From Anagrus nilaparvatae (Eukaryota; Arthropoda; Insecta; Hymenoptera; Mymaridae), in assembly GCA_022575985.1 (NCBI GenBank), contig JAKSXM010000132.1, positions 1 through 64,000 of the forward strand: DNA of 64,000 bases, written 5' to 3'. Shown piece by piece: positions 22,955 to 33,812 of the stretch (positions are counted from its first letter, which is position 1; the number at the start of each line of letters is the position of its first letter). The position numbers and the translations under genes are program-made. The notes beneath the pieces were generated by a model. It was given only the letters and a program-made list of their open reading frames with translations. It had not been told where the DNA came from and made no database searches.

Positions 22955-23564
22955 TCAATAAATTCGGGAGGTGCAAATCTTTATTTATCCGACAGTAACT
23001 TCTTTTACCCATGCAATTGATCTTGATATTTCAATTATAGTACCTCAGAAATAAGGCGAAAACGATGTATCCGAACCTAAGTCAAAAAATAAGTCTGGGA
23101 AACAAATGTCTAACCTAAGACGAAAAATAAGTCTGAAAAACAAGTTTGTAACCTAACCTAGGTTCAGTTATTTCAGAAAATGTTAATATAAGGCTTTTTG
23201 TTTAGATGTTATTTTACAAACCTTCTCCTAAGGTTTTGTGGGTGTAAGACATGTAGTTTTTACACGTCATTTCCTCAGGTTAAGTAAGAAAAATAATAAT
23301 TTTTTTCCCATAACTTTTTACAAGTATTTACTATTTCGTGTCAAGTATACATGGATATTTCTCAACATTGTCTATTACTCCACTGGTTTTATCAATTCTT
23401 TCAGTTAAATCACCTCCTTCCACTACGTTATGAAAATAAAATCCAGAGAATAATTTACTTCCTATACAAAATTAACCTTTAATTGTATGTACATGGAAAT
23501 AAATTAATTTTTTTTTTTTTTTTTATTAAAAAAAAATTTTTTTATCTCTTAGAATTTGTGCTGG

Positions 23565-23586
23565 CGCACGGGGCCTTCGGCCCCCT
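23565..23586 (+). repeat. GC-rich hairpin (GGGGCC family)
   Basis: CGCACGGGGCCTTCGGCCCC, about 610 bp upstream of the PrimPol start. Confidence 0.8.
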
Positions 23587-23924
23587 TTGCCAATTCAACG
23601 TAATATATAATTCAAACAGGCTAGCTAGCTTGCTGTTTGCTTGCTAGTAAAACTATTGCTAAGCGCAAGGTTTCGTTCAAAGTAAAAATATTGCTAAGAC
23701 GCAACAAGCAAACCTAATCTACAAGCTTTGCTGCTTAAGGAATAATATTTTTTTACAATTTTTATAAAACTACAAAATTTTTTTCAAAATAGCTTATCTT
23801 CGACATTTTTTTTTCAAAAATTAGCCTTGCAACATATATTTACCACCTGGTTTGACCAACAGATTTTTATATTATGTATTTTTTATTTTTTAAGGTTATT
23901 TAAAAAATAATGTTAGGTACCCGC

Positions 23925-24060
23925 TAACACACGTGCTTTGCGGTTTATGGATCACTTGACAGATTCGCAACAAAGGTCGCAGTTTCTTTTTTTTCACAGG
24001 TCGCAGTTAAAAATTGTATTCAAATTGTTGCGCTTATTGCATGTTAAAGTTACTCTAATT
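23925..24060 (+). promoter_or_regulatory. Upstream motif shared with the 699-residue gene
   Basis: GTGCTTTGCGGTTTATG, AGGTCGCAG (twice) and TTGTTGCGCTTATTG lie 130-270 bp before the PrimPol ATG. The same order (CGCGGTTTGTGCGG, AAGGTCGCAG, TTTTTGCGCTTA) occurs in the 287-bp repeats at 34281-35141 before the 699-residue gene. A shared promoter or 5' element is inferred. Confidence 0.45.
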
Positions 24061-24193
24061 TTTAAGAAAATATTTATTTGCATTTGTGTTTTTGTAACAA
24101 AATTATTAAACAAATAAAATTTGAAAGTGAAAATATCATTGCCGTTATTATCAGTTTTACTCTTTTAAAGTTAAAGTTGCTAAATTTGTGAAG

Positions 24194-25860
24194 ATGAGTA
24201 AGCAAATTTCTACACGCGTGGACTATTATTACAAAGTGTTTAATAAATTATTTGATGCAAAATTAAAATATCAAGATTCTTTACAGAAGAATAATTACAA
24301 AAATCTTATGATATTAGCTAAAGATTTTAAACAACACGAAGGGAAAAAAAAGTTCGTAGTTACCTATGCGGACTATTTTGTTTCCTATTATTTAAACGAT
24401 GAAAGATGCAAAGACAGATTTTATTATGAGGTAAGACAATTTTTAAAATTTATAATTACGTTTTCGCATATAAATAAATGTTATGAGCTTTTTGCAAAAA
24501 ATCGTATTGGCTTTCACAGATCACGAATTTATCAATTTTTTTTTATTACCAAAACGTTAACGGAAATAGGATATTTTTATTATTTTCGTGCTTTTAGTGC
24601 CGATTTTTTGAGGCAGCTGATTAAAAATTTATAAGTCCTTTTTACTGCAAATTAAAACCTAACCTCAAATTAAAAAACAAACTTTTAATACTTGCAAAAA
24701 TATATTATTTCTAATTTAAACAATATTTAATAGGACATTTTGTTTTACTGTTACAGGTGATCTTGCAAGACCAACCATGCTCCTTTTACTTTGATTTTGA
24801 TGGTTTACCGAATGAATTCAATTATAAACAACAACTTTCAGCCTTTAATAAAATTTTCAAAAACTATTTGATGCAAGTTTTCAATCTTGACACTCGAGTA
24901 TTCAAAGTATATTACCTAACCTTAGACAGTTCAACAGCCAAAAAAAATAGTTATCACGTGATTTTCCGTATTTTTTATGAAATTACTGGGGGAGAATGTA
25001 TGCTAAGCAACAATGGATGTTGTGGAAATTTGATAAAAAATTTTTTAAACTTTGCAAACAATATTTTATCACGTAATAAAAACAAAAAGGAATGTAAAAT
25101 CCTTAATGTTATTCTGGATGATCCACAATGTTTCGCTATAATTCTTCAAGACGTAGATATATCGGTTTATTCCAAAAATAGGTGCTTCAGATTAATGAAA
25201 TCTACCAAAATGGGAAAAAATAATTATTTGAAAGAGTGCATTGATGAAGTTTCGTGCTTACCAAATAATTTTCATAAACTACAAGAAAAATTATTTCGCT
25301 TTTCATTAATAACAATACCCTGCATTGAAAGCCATGTGACAATTCTGCAATACAACAAGAAGGTGCCTAACCAAAGAATCGTTACAACAAGTAACGTAAA
25401 CGAAGCTATGCTACCTAACATAGCTATTAACAATAAAGCTACCGGTAGTAGCGGTGTCATGCAACGGATAAGAAATGATGATCCACAGGCAAAGTGTGAA
25501 TGTTGCAATAGATCAGTCGCCGAGCCCGAAGAAGCATTTTCTTGCCCAGAAATTCTACAAACGTTTATGAAACCGTACGTGAAAGTTGGTAATAAAATAA
25601 CATATATTGTTCCTAAAATGGAACCACATATATACTCTTTAAAAACAAACAGTCATTATTGTTTGTTCAAAGAGAACCCAAGTTCACCTCATAATTTTAA
25701 TCATGTATATTTCGTTATGGATACTAAGAATAGTTTGCTATTTTTCAAATGTTTTGATGAAGAGTGTAAAAAGACCTTACAAGATAATAACCTAACGAAT
25801 TACATAAAGTATGAAAACGTTGCGTTGAATAAACAGTTAGACGATATGTTTTTAAATTAA
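24194..25860 (+). CDS. PrimPol-like primase-polymerase (AEP superfamily), 2 exons
   Basis: Exons 24194-24430 and 24757-25860 join in phase (donor GAG|GTAAGA, acceptor TTACAG|GTG) to give 446 residues. The splice places FYYE directly before VILQDQPCSFYFDFDG. AEP motif I is YFDFD (D92, D94; human PrimPol has DxE). Motif II is NSYH (S144, H146). Motif III is DISVYSKNRCFRL (D213) followed by K-S-T-K-M-G-K. The C-terminal part has C381-x9-H391-x19-C411-x4-C416, the spacing of the PrimPol/UL52-type zinc finger. Such enzymes start DNA chains de novo and restart stalled forks. All catalytic residues are present, so the gene looks intact, though shorter than human PrimPol (560). The 326-nt intron stays open for 68 codons, so retention would give a truncated protein ending at 24634. 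It lies in a mobile unit with a deletion derivative, which argues against a host housekeeping copy. Confidence 0.85.
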
Positions 25861-26236
25861 TAAAATGTAAAAAATTTTTTATGTACAATTAATAAAAAAA
25901 ATAAATTATTTGTGACAAAATTTTATTTTTGTTTAACTAACAAATTTTTTTCCCGCAAAATTGTTTTTTATTTTTCGGGCTAATAAGTAATTTTTTAACA
26001 TGGCAATTCTAGTTTTTAAAAAATTGATTGTCATTTAACATTTATTTAACTCTTTTCATTTTAAAAAGTAGTTTCAATTTCTGTATATACTACTTTTCTT
26101 AAAAATATAAAATAAATTTATTCATTTTCGATCCAGAAATTTTAAATAATATAAACTTTCTTAAATTTGTATATACAAATTAATAAGTAAATATAAAATA
26201 ATTTTTTTAATATTCATCTAACAAAGACGAAAAAAC

Positions 26237-26560
26237 ATGGTTCCAAATGAGAATCCGGAACTGCGTAATCCGTATGAATTTGATTCTGACAGCGATCAAA
26301 CAATAGAAATTTCGAGCGGTGACAGATCACCATCGCCTAGAAACTTATCTCCCTTTCATTCCAGATCCACATCTCCTTTTTCTGAAGTCCATTCCCCTAA
26401 TCCACCCTCATTTCCTTTACTTAATAATCATGATTCATATCCTTCAAATACAAACCCTAGCTTATCCTCAGATGTTTCCTCTCTTTCTGAAACATCTGTA
26501 ACTTCTAGTTTTTCATCACCCTCGTCCTCTCCTTGCAATAAAAAAAGAAAAATCGAATGA
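26237..26560 (+). CDS. Small Ser/Pro-rich nuclear-type protein
   Basis: 107 residues. An acidic N-terminus (FDSDSDQ) runs into TIEISSGD, which resembles a SUMO-interacting motif. A long Ser/Pro/Thr-rich, low-complexity middle follows, and the C-terminus KKRKIE resembles a nuclear localisation signal. No enzyme domain. It starts 377 bases after the PrimPol stop, on the same strand and in the same element. The final codons survive in the right-end fragment at 13628. Function unknown; low complexity leaves some doubt that it is translated. Confidence 0.5.
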   Translation: MVPNENPELRNPYEFDSDSDQTIEISSGDRSPSPRNLSPFHSRSTSPFSEVHSPNPPSFPLLNNHDSYPSNTNPSLSSDVSSLSETSVTSSFSSPSSSPCNKKRKIE

Positions 26561-26626
26561 ATGAGTAAATGTGTTTTTGTGTGTGTATGCGTGTGTGTGT
26601 GTGTGTGTGAGAGAGAAGGTCCATAA

Positions 26627-26693
26627 AGCCGCACCCTCCACGTGGGATGGACTGGAAACACTTCCACAGATATTGGAAGTGGCTAATGCGGCT
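26627..26693 (+). other. Conserved stem-loop motif, copy 2
   Basis: Closing stem AGCCGCA (26627-26633) with TGCGGCT (26687-26693); inside, a CCC...GGG hairpin and ACTTCCA/TGGAAGT (26660-26680). Preceded by a (GT)n run. Located 3' of the Ser-rich gene. The fold is kept in the diverged copy at 27244-27310. Confidence 0.6.
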
Positions 26694-27243
26694 ACCTAAA
26701 AATGCACTTGAAAAATTTATTTCAAAAGCTTATAATTATTTATTTTTCTTCCCAAAGAAACCACATAAAATGTAGGTATCCAGAAATAAATAGTCCGTAA
26801 TATATTGAGTTTTGCACTTTTTTTTAGAAAAAAATTTGATTATTTTACCAACATAAAATACTCACTAATTATCATATGTATGTTGTTGTTGTACTTAATT
26901 TTCTTAACCCTCAAAATATTTGCAAAAACAACCATACAAGCGTATAAACTTTCATCTCCGCAAGTCCAAAATATTTAAGAAAGTTAAATAAAAGTTAGCG
27001 TTGTCAATTATTATTTTTTTCAATAACGACGTAGTTATGTATCTTGAATTAAAATTATCCTGACTCCTGAAAACCAATAAATTAATCATAAATAATTTAC
27101 AAAAATACAACTTTTTTTTTTTGCTTTGGAAAAATAAAACAAGCTTAGTAATTCGTTAAAAGTTAAGTTTGCCTTGTGATTGCGTGTGTGTGTTTAAGGG
27201 TGTTTCTATGTATTTGTTTGTATAAATAAAGGCCCATACGATA

Positions 27244-27310
27244 CAGCCGCTCCCTTCAAGCGGGTTAGGCTGCAAACGCTTCCGATATAAGAAGTGGGTT
27301 AATGCGGCTG
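27244..27310 (+). other. Conserved stem-loop motif, diverged copy 3
   Basis: CAGCCGC/GCGGCTG closing stem, CCC-7nt-GGG hairpin and CTTC/GAAG hairpin in the same order as 26627-26693, although much of the primary sequence differs. A GTGTGTGT run lies upstream here too. Confidence 0.55.
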
Positions 27311-27474
27311 CCTACAAATTACTACAACAAATTGAAGCATTTTATTAATAAAGTAAATTTTTTTTTTAGGAAAGCGTTGTAGAATGCGTCCTCAAGTAAA
27401 ATTTTCGTTGAAATTCCATATGAAAAGTGTAGGTAAACACATTTACGTCTTCGTATGTGGTATATACCCTAGCA

Positions 27475-27496
27475 CGCACGGGGGCTTCCCCCCCTT
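27475..27496 (+). repeat. GC-rich hairpin (GGGGCC family, variant)
   Basis: CGCACGGGGGCTTCCCCCCC: the stem is now GGGGG/CCCCC, that is, pairing kept with changed sequence. Confidence 0.7.
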
Positions 27497-28697
27497 TTCT
27501 TGGACCTTACGCTTATATTTAGTACACTTTTTTTTTTTTTTCAATTTTGCTTAGTTAGTAATGGTAATACGGGTCCATAGAAATTTTTCCGTACACGCGA
27601 GTAACAATATACGGAACCCGTATTTTAGGCATCCGTACAAATGGCTGAAAAAAATTGAGAAATTAGTAATTTCGCAAAAAAATTCCTTACAACTTTTAGC
27701 TCAGAAAGACATTTATTATGCAATATTTTTATTTAATCGAGAGACTAGAAAATTATCATTTTTTTATATCGTTTATCATTTTATAATTTACTTTTTTTAC
27801 CCATAAAATTGGTATTGAGTTTTTAAATTTATTAGCTTAGAAATAGGCAAAAACTATTGATCGTACGGAAAAAAACTCTTAAAAGCAAATATGTAACCTA
27901 ACTTATAAGACACGACTTAATCTGTATATTAGGATCAGCCCGTGGTAATCGTGCCTGAATATTTATAGAAATTATATTTTTTTTTAAACTACCTTAATAT
28001 ATACAATTATTCAAAATTTTTCGATATTATACGGTATACCGATACGTCTACGTCAAGCCCCGCCCCTGTGTGCGGCAATTTGCTTTTCTCGATTTACGGG
28101 ATTTAGCGCGGCGCGTGGCTGAGTTTAGTTGCTTCTCCCGCTATCAAATTTTTATTTTTCAGTGCGTGCAACAGTTTGTATTTAAGTCTAAGCTTATATT
28201 GATGTTATTAAATTTTTAAAATATTAATTTAATTTTATACGTATTCCATAAAACAAAAAGTATTTTGTGTGTAAGAAAATAATACGGAACAACAAGTGTA
28301 GTTTACATCAGAAGGTAATAATAATTTTGCTAATTTTTTTTTTTATAATTTTCAACCGTTTAATTTATTTAATACCACAAATATCAATAATTTTTACTTA
28401 ATATGTTTTTATGAAATAAATAAAAAGAAAATAAATAAATGTTACTTTCAACGAATATTATTTTATTCATTTTGTTGTTGTTTATGCTATTCTTTAACAA
28501 AATAAAAAAAAATGCGACCTTTTGGCGCCTTTTGTTTCTTCATTTCACTTTCTTTATTCGATGCATTAAGATTATTCAACAGTAGCTAATTATGCATTTA
28601 TTCGTTGTTTACAGGTGGTCCCTGGACAAATAGGAATACTTGTACCTACTCTAACCTTTACCAGTAATACAGAGATTAACACTATAAATAACGAATT
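27497..28697. other. Spacer and probable 5' exon/promoter of next gene
   Basis: No protein is supported before 28698. GTTTACATCAGAAG|GTAATA near 28315 is a plausible donor, and GTTTACAG (ending 28614) a plausible acceptor, which would make the first exon and 28615-28697 a 5' untranslated region. All frames from 28615 other than the chosen one hit stops. Confidence 0.4.
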
Positions 28698-29411
28698 ATG
28701 CCCATCACTTGCATGCATATAAGCCAAGATGAGGACGAAGGCGACTCAGAAAATGACGTTCAAGTAGTCTACCAGAAATTAAGGGTCAAAAAAACAGTTG
28801 TGAATGCTAGCTCGGGATGCTTTATTAAATCGTCAGCTTCCAATAAACAACAAATTTTCATGCAAATTCCGAATCTCAGCGATCGAGAAAAACAACGCCA
28901 AAATAATATAAAATCTTCTATGCTTCGTGAATTGACGCAAGGTTATGAAGCACCCATTGCTGTATTCAAAATGGTCAAGCATATCTATGCCTTGACCCAA
29001 AAAGATAAAAGACATTTACCAACGCGACAAAAGTCTTTCAAAAGTCAAAATAACAAAAGGTTACATTGGTCTACGGACCAGGATCAAAGAATAATAGAAT
29101 ATACCTTAAAGTTTTTAATTCAAGATCCATGCAAAGACATGTCTCGCTTATCACCTTTCAAAGAAATGATCCAAAAGTCTAAAACATTACGTTTGATGGA
29201 AAACGCGCGTAGATTACAAAGAAGATTAGTGCAACTGTGCCAAGAACATTTATTTATGTACCTGCTGCAGCTGTGTGGCTTAAACAGTTGCAAAAGTGTC
29301 CAAGATGAGTATGAAGTAGAACGAGTGGCAAAAATCATACGAGCCAGTTGCTTATCAATGAACTTGATACAGAAATTTAATTTGCAAGAATTCGTGCACC
29401 AAAAAATGTAA
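28698..29411 (+). CDS. Unknown protein with domain shared with 699-residue protein
   Basis: 237 residues. The N-terminus is acidic with a SIM-like DVQVVY (residues 20-25). Residues 122-237 align with residues about 421-534 of the 35447-40121 product. Shared features are a Trp near the start (LHWS / YAWD), an R-x-x-L-[VI]-x-L-C segment, a CG-x-x-x-C segment and the strongly conserved IIRA(S/A)CL. The helical, Leu-rich character resembles a DNA-binding or dimerisation domain, but I recognise no family. The ATG is the first in frame after a predicted 3' splice site at 28614. AATAAA follows near 29504. It lies between the PrimPol element and the zinc-finger gene. Composition and codon use look like a real gene; the function is unknown. 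Confidence 0.65.
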   Translation: MPITCMHISQDEDEGDSENDVQVVYQKLRVKKTVVNASSGCFIKSSASNKQQIFMQIPNLSDREKQRQNNIKSSMLRELTQGYEAPIAVFKMVKHIYALTQKDKRHLPTRQKSFKSQNNKRLHWSTDQDQRIIEYTLKFLIQDPCKDMSRLSPFKEMIQKSKTLRLMENARRLQRRLVQLCQEHLFMYLLQLCGLNSCKSVQDEYEVERVAKIIRASCLSMNLIQKFNLQEFVHQKM

Positions 29412-29589
29412 ACGTTTCAAGCTCATTGTAAATTGTTTAAATTTTCGTTTTTTTAAGAAAACTTATACACTTAATATAATTTGTATACTTTGCTATTGTT
29501 ATATAATAAATGTAAAGTAAAGTTATAATCATTAACTGAATTTTATTTCATTTTTTACCTTACAATCAGAAGTACATGGCCAGACTGCT

Positions 29590-29690
29590 TTGATTCAAAT
29601 TTCAAGCGATTGAAGCAATCTTCTTAAATTTTCAAGTAATTGGCTTGAAATTTCAAGCAAAGCATTCTAAACGTGCATAATTTCTGATTA
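29590..29690 (+). promoter_or_regulatory. 3' palindromic element GCTTGAAATTTCAAGC
   Basis: A perfect 16-bp palindrome at about 29642-29657 followed by AAAGCATTCTAAACGTGCAT. Related blocks follow the 699- and 785-residue genes at similar places. Confidence 0.55.
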
Positions 29691-29961
29691 TTATTAACAT
29701 ATTTTTTATCTCATAAATATGTTACATTTTTGAAGCCTTCAAGGTGATATAAAAAATTTATTCAAATAAATTGTCCATAAATTATTAACAATGTTCTGCA
29801 ACTTTTAATCTCTCCCCTTTTTGCATTTCATTTAAAGGAGCAAAGTGTTAAACATATTTTATTTTCAAAATGTTTCAATTTTTTAAATTCTCGTATTTTA
29901 ATAAGGTATCTCGTCATATTATTTGACTTAATCGAGAGACCTTTGAAATATGTTCTCTGGA

Positions 29962-29985
29962 CGCACGGGGGCTTCAACCCCCCAC
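29962..29985 (+). repeat. GC-rich hairpin (GGGGCC family, variant)
   Basis: CGCACGGGGGCTTCAACCCC; stem GGGGG/CCCCC. Confidence 0.7.
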
Positions 29986-29989
29986 CCTC

Positions 29990-31190
29990 GCCCTTCTCCA
30001 AAATTTTTTTAATTCATAATAGTCGGGGGTATACTGTTTTTCACCTCAAACTGCCTACGAAAGAGCTTGAATTTAATTGAAAGCTTTTGCATTCGCATCA
30101 GAAAAATAACGCCAACGAAACGTCCAATCGGAAAATTGTAGGAAAAGTCATGAGGTGATTTCCCCACCCATTTTTCACCCCTTCCCCCCCAATATTGACA
30201 TGGAGTACAAAATGATTTTTTTTTACTTTTATATGATGCTATGTGGTTATATAGGCCAGTAAATTTGAATTTTCGGTAAAAAATAACATTTAACAGCTTC
30301 CAAGGGGTAAATAAGGCTATTTTTCACCCCTTTCACCCCTTCAAAAATCATTTAGCCAATATAACTTATTTTCTTATTTTTAAAGGCCTTAGTCGGTTTC
30401 TTTGGACGCAGATCTCAATTTGATTGGTCAATTTGACCATTAGAAAATTCATAAACTTACATTATTCTGCTCTTGCTAGGCGCGCGACTATTCTAGTTAC
30501 AGTAAAAGAAAAAAGAAGAAAGAAAAAAATAATAGTTTATATTGATGATATTTTTGCAAAATAAATTTAAAAAAAGTTTGTTTATATTTTGAACATCAGG
30601 CAAGTTTAATTAAATATTATTTTATCAATAATACGTTGAAAATTATTATCTAATGAATAAAATTAGATTTTATTTTCAAAAAAAAAAGATTTACTTGAGT
30701 TCAATAAATAAATTTTCTTTTAACTTTTAAAAGTTATTAGAAATGTATGTATGATTAAACATCAAAGTATTAAGTATTTTTTTTTGTTTTTTTATTCAAA
30801 TATTCAAGTGTTATATTTTATTTTATAAAATTATTGAAATAGTATTCATTAAATAAGCAAATTGTTTATTGGCTTCAAATTTCAGGTATTGCAGGATATT
30901 TGGAGAATGTATGAAATAAATTTAACAATTTTTTAAAATTTATGTTTATTTTATTAAATGAATTTTAAAAGACAAGTAGTAACAAAGATAATTTTTTATA
31001 AAATTTTGTTTAAAAGTAAGAAATAAAAAAAGAATTAAAATTTCTAAAACAATAAAGTCTATATTATAAAATAAAAATGTAATGTCTGTAGAACCCGTTG
31101 TATGATTTTTTTTGTAAATATAATCAACACGTATCACTCTCACTTAAAATATCAATATTATAATAAAGTTTTAAAAACTTTGACACACGC
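29990..31190. other. Spacer, no gene recognised
   Basis: 29990-30480 is less AT-rich and contains several TTTCACCCCTT-type repeats, which look like an interspersed element; the rest is AT-rich. No supported coding region or RNA gene. Confidence 0.4.
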
Positions 31191-31196
31191 TGTTTA

Positions 31197-31817
31197 TTAA
31201 TAAGATGAAATTTCTATTTCTTCCGAGTAATCTGGTGGACTTTGCCAATTAGAGAGCATTTGGTCTACGAGAAGTAACGCTGTACTAGATGAAAAACTCG
31301 AAAGCGGCAAATCCATTTGCTCTACGTAGGTGTTCTCCTTTTCAAGAAAATAATTATTCTGATATTCTTCAATTAAGCTTCGCTCATTAACTTCTTTTTC
31401 ACAATCAACAATTTTTTCCGTGTCACCGATACTCATTGTATTGCAAGTGTCCATTCTTAACGTCGAATCTTGTACACGTGAATCTAATCTTTCATTTAGA
31501 TCTAACATAGGTTCCTCCAGTTTATCAGCGCTAAGGGTAGTTTCATTTTTACGCCTCTTAGATGAACCAGGGTTATATTTAACCCGTCTTGATTTAATGA
31601 GTTTTGGTGTATTTTTGCACGTGTGCTGAAGTCTTAAATATCTCGCGCTTGAGAATGTTTTACCACAAAGTACACATGTGCGTTCTTCTTCAGTTGCACT
31701 GTGATTATTTTTTTTATGTTCATTAAGGTGCTTCTTTTTTTGAAAGCCTCCTTTTTTAGGGTCGGCACTTGTGCATCCAACTACGTCACATAAAAATTTT
31801 TTGGTAATTGTGGCCAT
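31197..31817 (-). CDS. Small C2H2-type zinc-finger protein
   Basis: 206 residues from ATG 31817. Finger 1: C10-x4-C15, then F25-x5-L31-x2-H34-x4-H39, the classic F/L/H spacing with about six extra residues after the second Cys. Finger 2: C48-x2-C51-x3-F55-x5-L61, then H65 and C67, a C2HC-like variant. Basic stretch KSRRVKYNPGSSKRRK (about 75-91) could act as nuclear signal or DNA contact. The remainder is acidic and Ser/Leu-rich (residues 95-206), a possible activation region. It is the only minus-strand gene among those between 24 and 44 kb. The fingers suggest nucleic-acid binding; the target is unknown. No intron is needed. Confidence 0.72.
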   Translation of the reverse strand: MATITKKFLCDVVGCTSADPKKGGFQKKKHLNEHKKNNHSATEEERTCVLCGKTFSSARYLRLQHTCKNTPKLIKSRRVKYNPGSSKRRKNETTLSADKLEEPMLDLNERLDSRVQDSTLRMDTCNTMSIGDTEKIVDCEKEVNERSLIEEYQNNYFLEKENTYVEQMDLPLSSFSSSTALLLVDQMLSNWQSPPDYSEEIEISSY

Positions 31818-31994
31818 CTTTACACTTATTGCGTACTCAAATTAAAAAAGACAAAGCACCTTCATACACGCACGATTCTTAATCAAAATTGCGCTTAATA
31901 AAGTTAAAAAAAAAGCGCGCTAACAACTAACTTTAAATGATGTATTTAAAATTTTTTGGTTTCAATACTAGCGATAATAATTACAGAGAACAAC

Positions 31995-32207
31995 ATGTGC
32001 AGGAATTCTGGTAAACTGATGTTGATTAAACAGAAAACTGAATACGACGTTCTTAAAAGAAGCAACTATACAATGTCTTTACATGTCGCTAGCTACTTGT
32101 ATACTGAAAATACCGCGTGGTTGCCTATGGCGCTAGCGCACCTAGCGTTAAGTTTTCTAACTAATTATTGTAAACCTCCAGAATGCACCGTCGGTAATAA
32201 TGAATAA
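31995..32207 (+). CDS. Possible small ORF divergent to zinc-finger gene
   Basis: 70 codons from ATG 31995 with reasonably mixed amino-acid composition, 178 bases from the start of the zinc-finger gene on the other strand. A preceding in-frame stretch is open from 31956. No motif is recognised. It may be chance. Confidence 0.2.
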   Translation: MCRNSGKLMLIKQKTEYDVLKRSNYTMSLHVASYLYTENTAWLPMALAHLALSFLTNYCKPPECTVGNNE

Positions 32208-32559
32208 GCTGTTAAAAATTTTTTTTTTTTTCTGTTATTTTGTATTTACAAATTTTTTACAAACTTTTGCACGCGTTTGAATTTTGTCATAGTGTAATAT
32301 TATGTTATTATGGAAATCTGAAAATGTTTCCTTGACTTTAATATTTTTTTATTTAATTATTTTTGACATAATTTTCAAACTTTTTTATACGAAACATATG
32401 TATTTCTTCTAAGATATTAAAATGTAACATTTATTTTAACTACAACCTCCCGGTTGTAGTAAAACTTGCCTAGGAAGGAAATAAATGTCGTAATTACCAT
32501 TGTTCAAGCACTTTAGAAAAGACCCTCATTTTTTTCATCAGGTACACAAGAAACTTATA

Positions 32560-33774
32560 CAATACCAAACCTAAACGGTGACCGGAGACTCTACAACCAA
32601 AGCCATATTTTGAGTCTTGTATATCAAGAACTTTCTTTTAAAAACCTAATTCTCATGACGACAAACAGGATTCTCCAAAAACACAGCTTTTGCATACTAA
32701 TTTAACAAATTATACCTTTTTTGGTTGCCTCCGATTAATTCTAAAATACCTGGAAGACCATATGAAACTATTAAACCTAATCTGATAGCTTCAACTAGTG
32801 ATATTACTGGAAATCATTTTATTTTGGAACATTGCTTCTCTAACGCAATCAACTATTATTCTCTATAAACAACATTTTTTACATTAGTCTAAAAAATTGT
32901 AGTTCCTCAAAGTCTTGTTCATATTTATTCAGCACTTCAAGGTGTAAGTCAATGTATTTGAGACAAACAATTTAGCTCGCAATTATTTTGTAACCATAAA
33001 TTATGTTTCATCGATCCGTTCTCCAAATAATCCTATTATCAAAAATTCGCATTTTTCATCAAGTTCAAAAAACTATCAGCTTAAATCATGACTTTTAGTA
33101 GTTTCTGATACACCTGGAGGGCCATCTCAAGCAATAAAAACTAACCTTTTAGCTTCAATTTGTATAATGACTTGAAAATAGTTTATAATTGAATAAATTT
33201 TTACCATGCTTCTCCAAGTCTATCTGAAGCTAATGGAAGCACCCACAGCTAAAGACTACCATCTTAGGTATTGCGATTCCTAAGTTTAGAACATGACTGT
33301 CTAACCGCTGACAAGGAAAAATAATAATTTCATATCAGGGGCGAAGAATCGCGTTTTTCATGTTATTTTTGAAATTTAGATACATTATCGAATGGTAGTA
33401 TATTACGAGCCCATCTCCAGAAAAGTAAAAAATGATTCAATTCGCGTGTAAATTATTTTTCGCGGTCAAGCCAAGGATGGTAAACTGCAATTTGGGCCTT
33501 TCTTTATTTACGAACAAGGGTCGCATTCGATTTCTCTTCATCAGTAGCAAGGAAATACGCGCTTTTTGTAATATATAAGTAATATATTCTTACTGGGGAT
33601 TAATCGGGTTTTTTATCGATCAAGTCGCGGGTGGGCTATTTAAATATTTCAATTTTCACGTTAATAGAAAGCTTATTTCTCAAAATTGTCTTTAAAAAGT
33701 TAAACTTTATTCATTTTTATTTAAAAATAAACGACACAAAATGTAGTTAACCACAAAAAAATAGTCCGTAATAT
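32560..33774 (+). repeat. Dispersed repeat copy ending in 3' module
   Basis: 32600-33250 is a diverged copy of the family at 17100-17770 (CGCAATCAACTAT, ACATTAGTC). 33660-33774 is the 3' module with AAAATGTAG ... AATAGTCCGTAATAT. No gene. Confidence 0.65.
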
Positions 33775-33788
33775 TGGTCTGAGTTAAA

Positions 33789-33812
33789 CGCACGGGGCCT
33801 TACGGCCCCCCA
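33789..33812 (+). repeat. GC-rich hairpin (GGGGCC family)
   Basis: CGCACGGGGCCTTACGGCCC; stem GGGGCC/GGCCCC with a 4-nt loop, just 3' of a CGTAATAT end. Confidence 0.8.

Larger units (their letters stand above)
22955..26803 (+). mobile_element. PrimPol-carrying element, full-length
   Basis: Left end TCAATAAATTCGGGAGGTG directly follows the CGTAATAT of the preceding unit, as it does at 11231. Right end is the shared module CATAAAATGTAGGTATCC ... ATAGTCCGTAATAT (26803). Contents in order: left non-coding 1.2 kb with GC hairpin (23565), the PrimPol gene, the Ser-rich gene, a (GT)n run, the stem-loop motif and the 3' module. No transposase, Rep or recombinase is visible. The 11231-12619 deletion derivative and the 13628-13888 right-end fragment show it has been copied or moved. 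Confidence 0.75.

Noticed and set aside
24188..24634. 148-codon frame taken as a separate gene
   Set aside because: A strong donor at 24430/24431 joins its first 79 codons in phase to the PrimPol exon; the rest is intron, and 24188 is GTG, not ATG.
26627..26693. tRNA gene
   Set aside because: A 7-bp closing stem exists, but there are only two inner hairpins and no T-loop or anticodon arm.
27561..27806. 81-codon open frame
   Set aside because: AT-rich hydrophobic translation, no motif and no supporting splice or context evidence.
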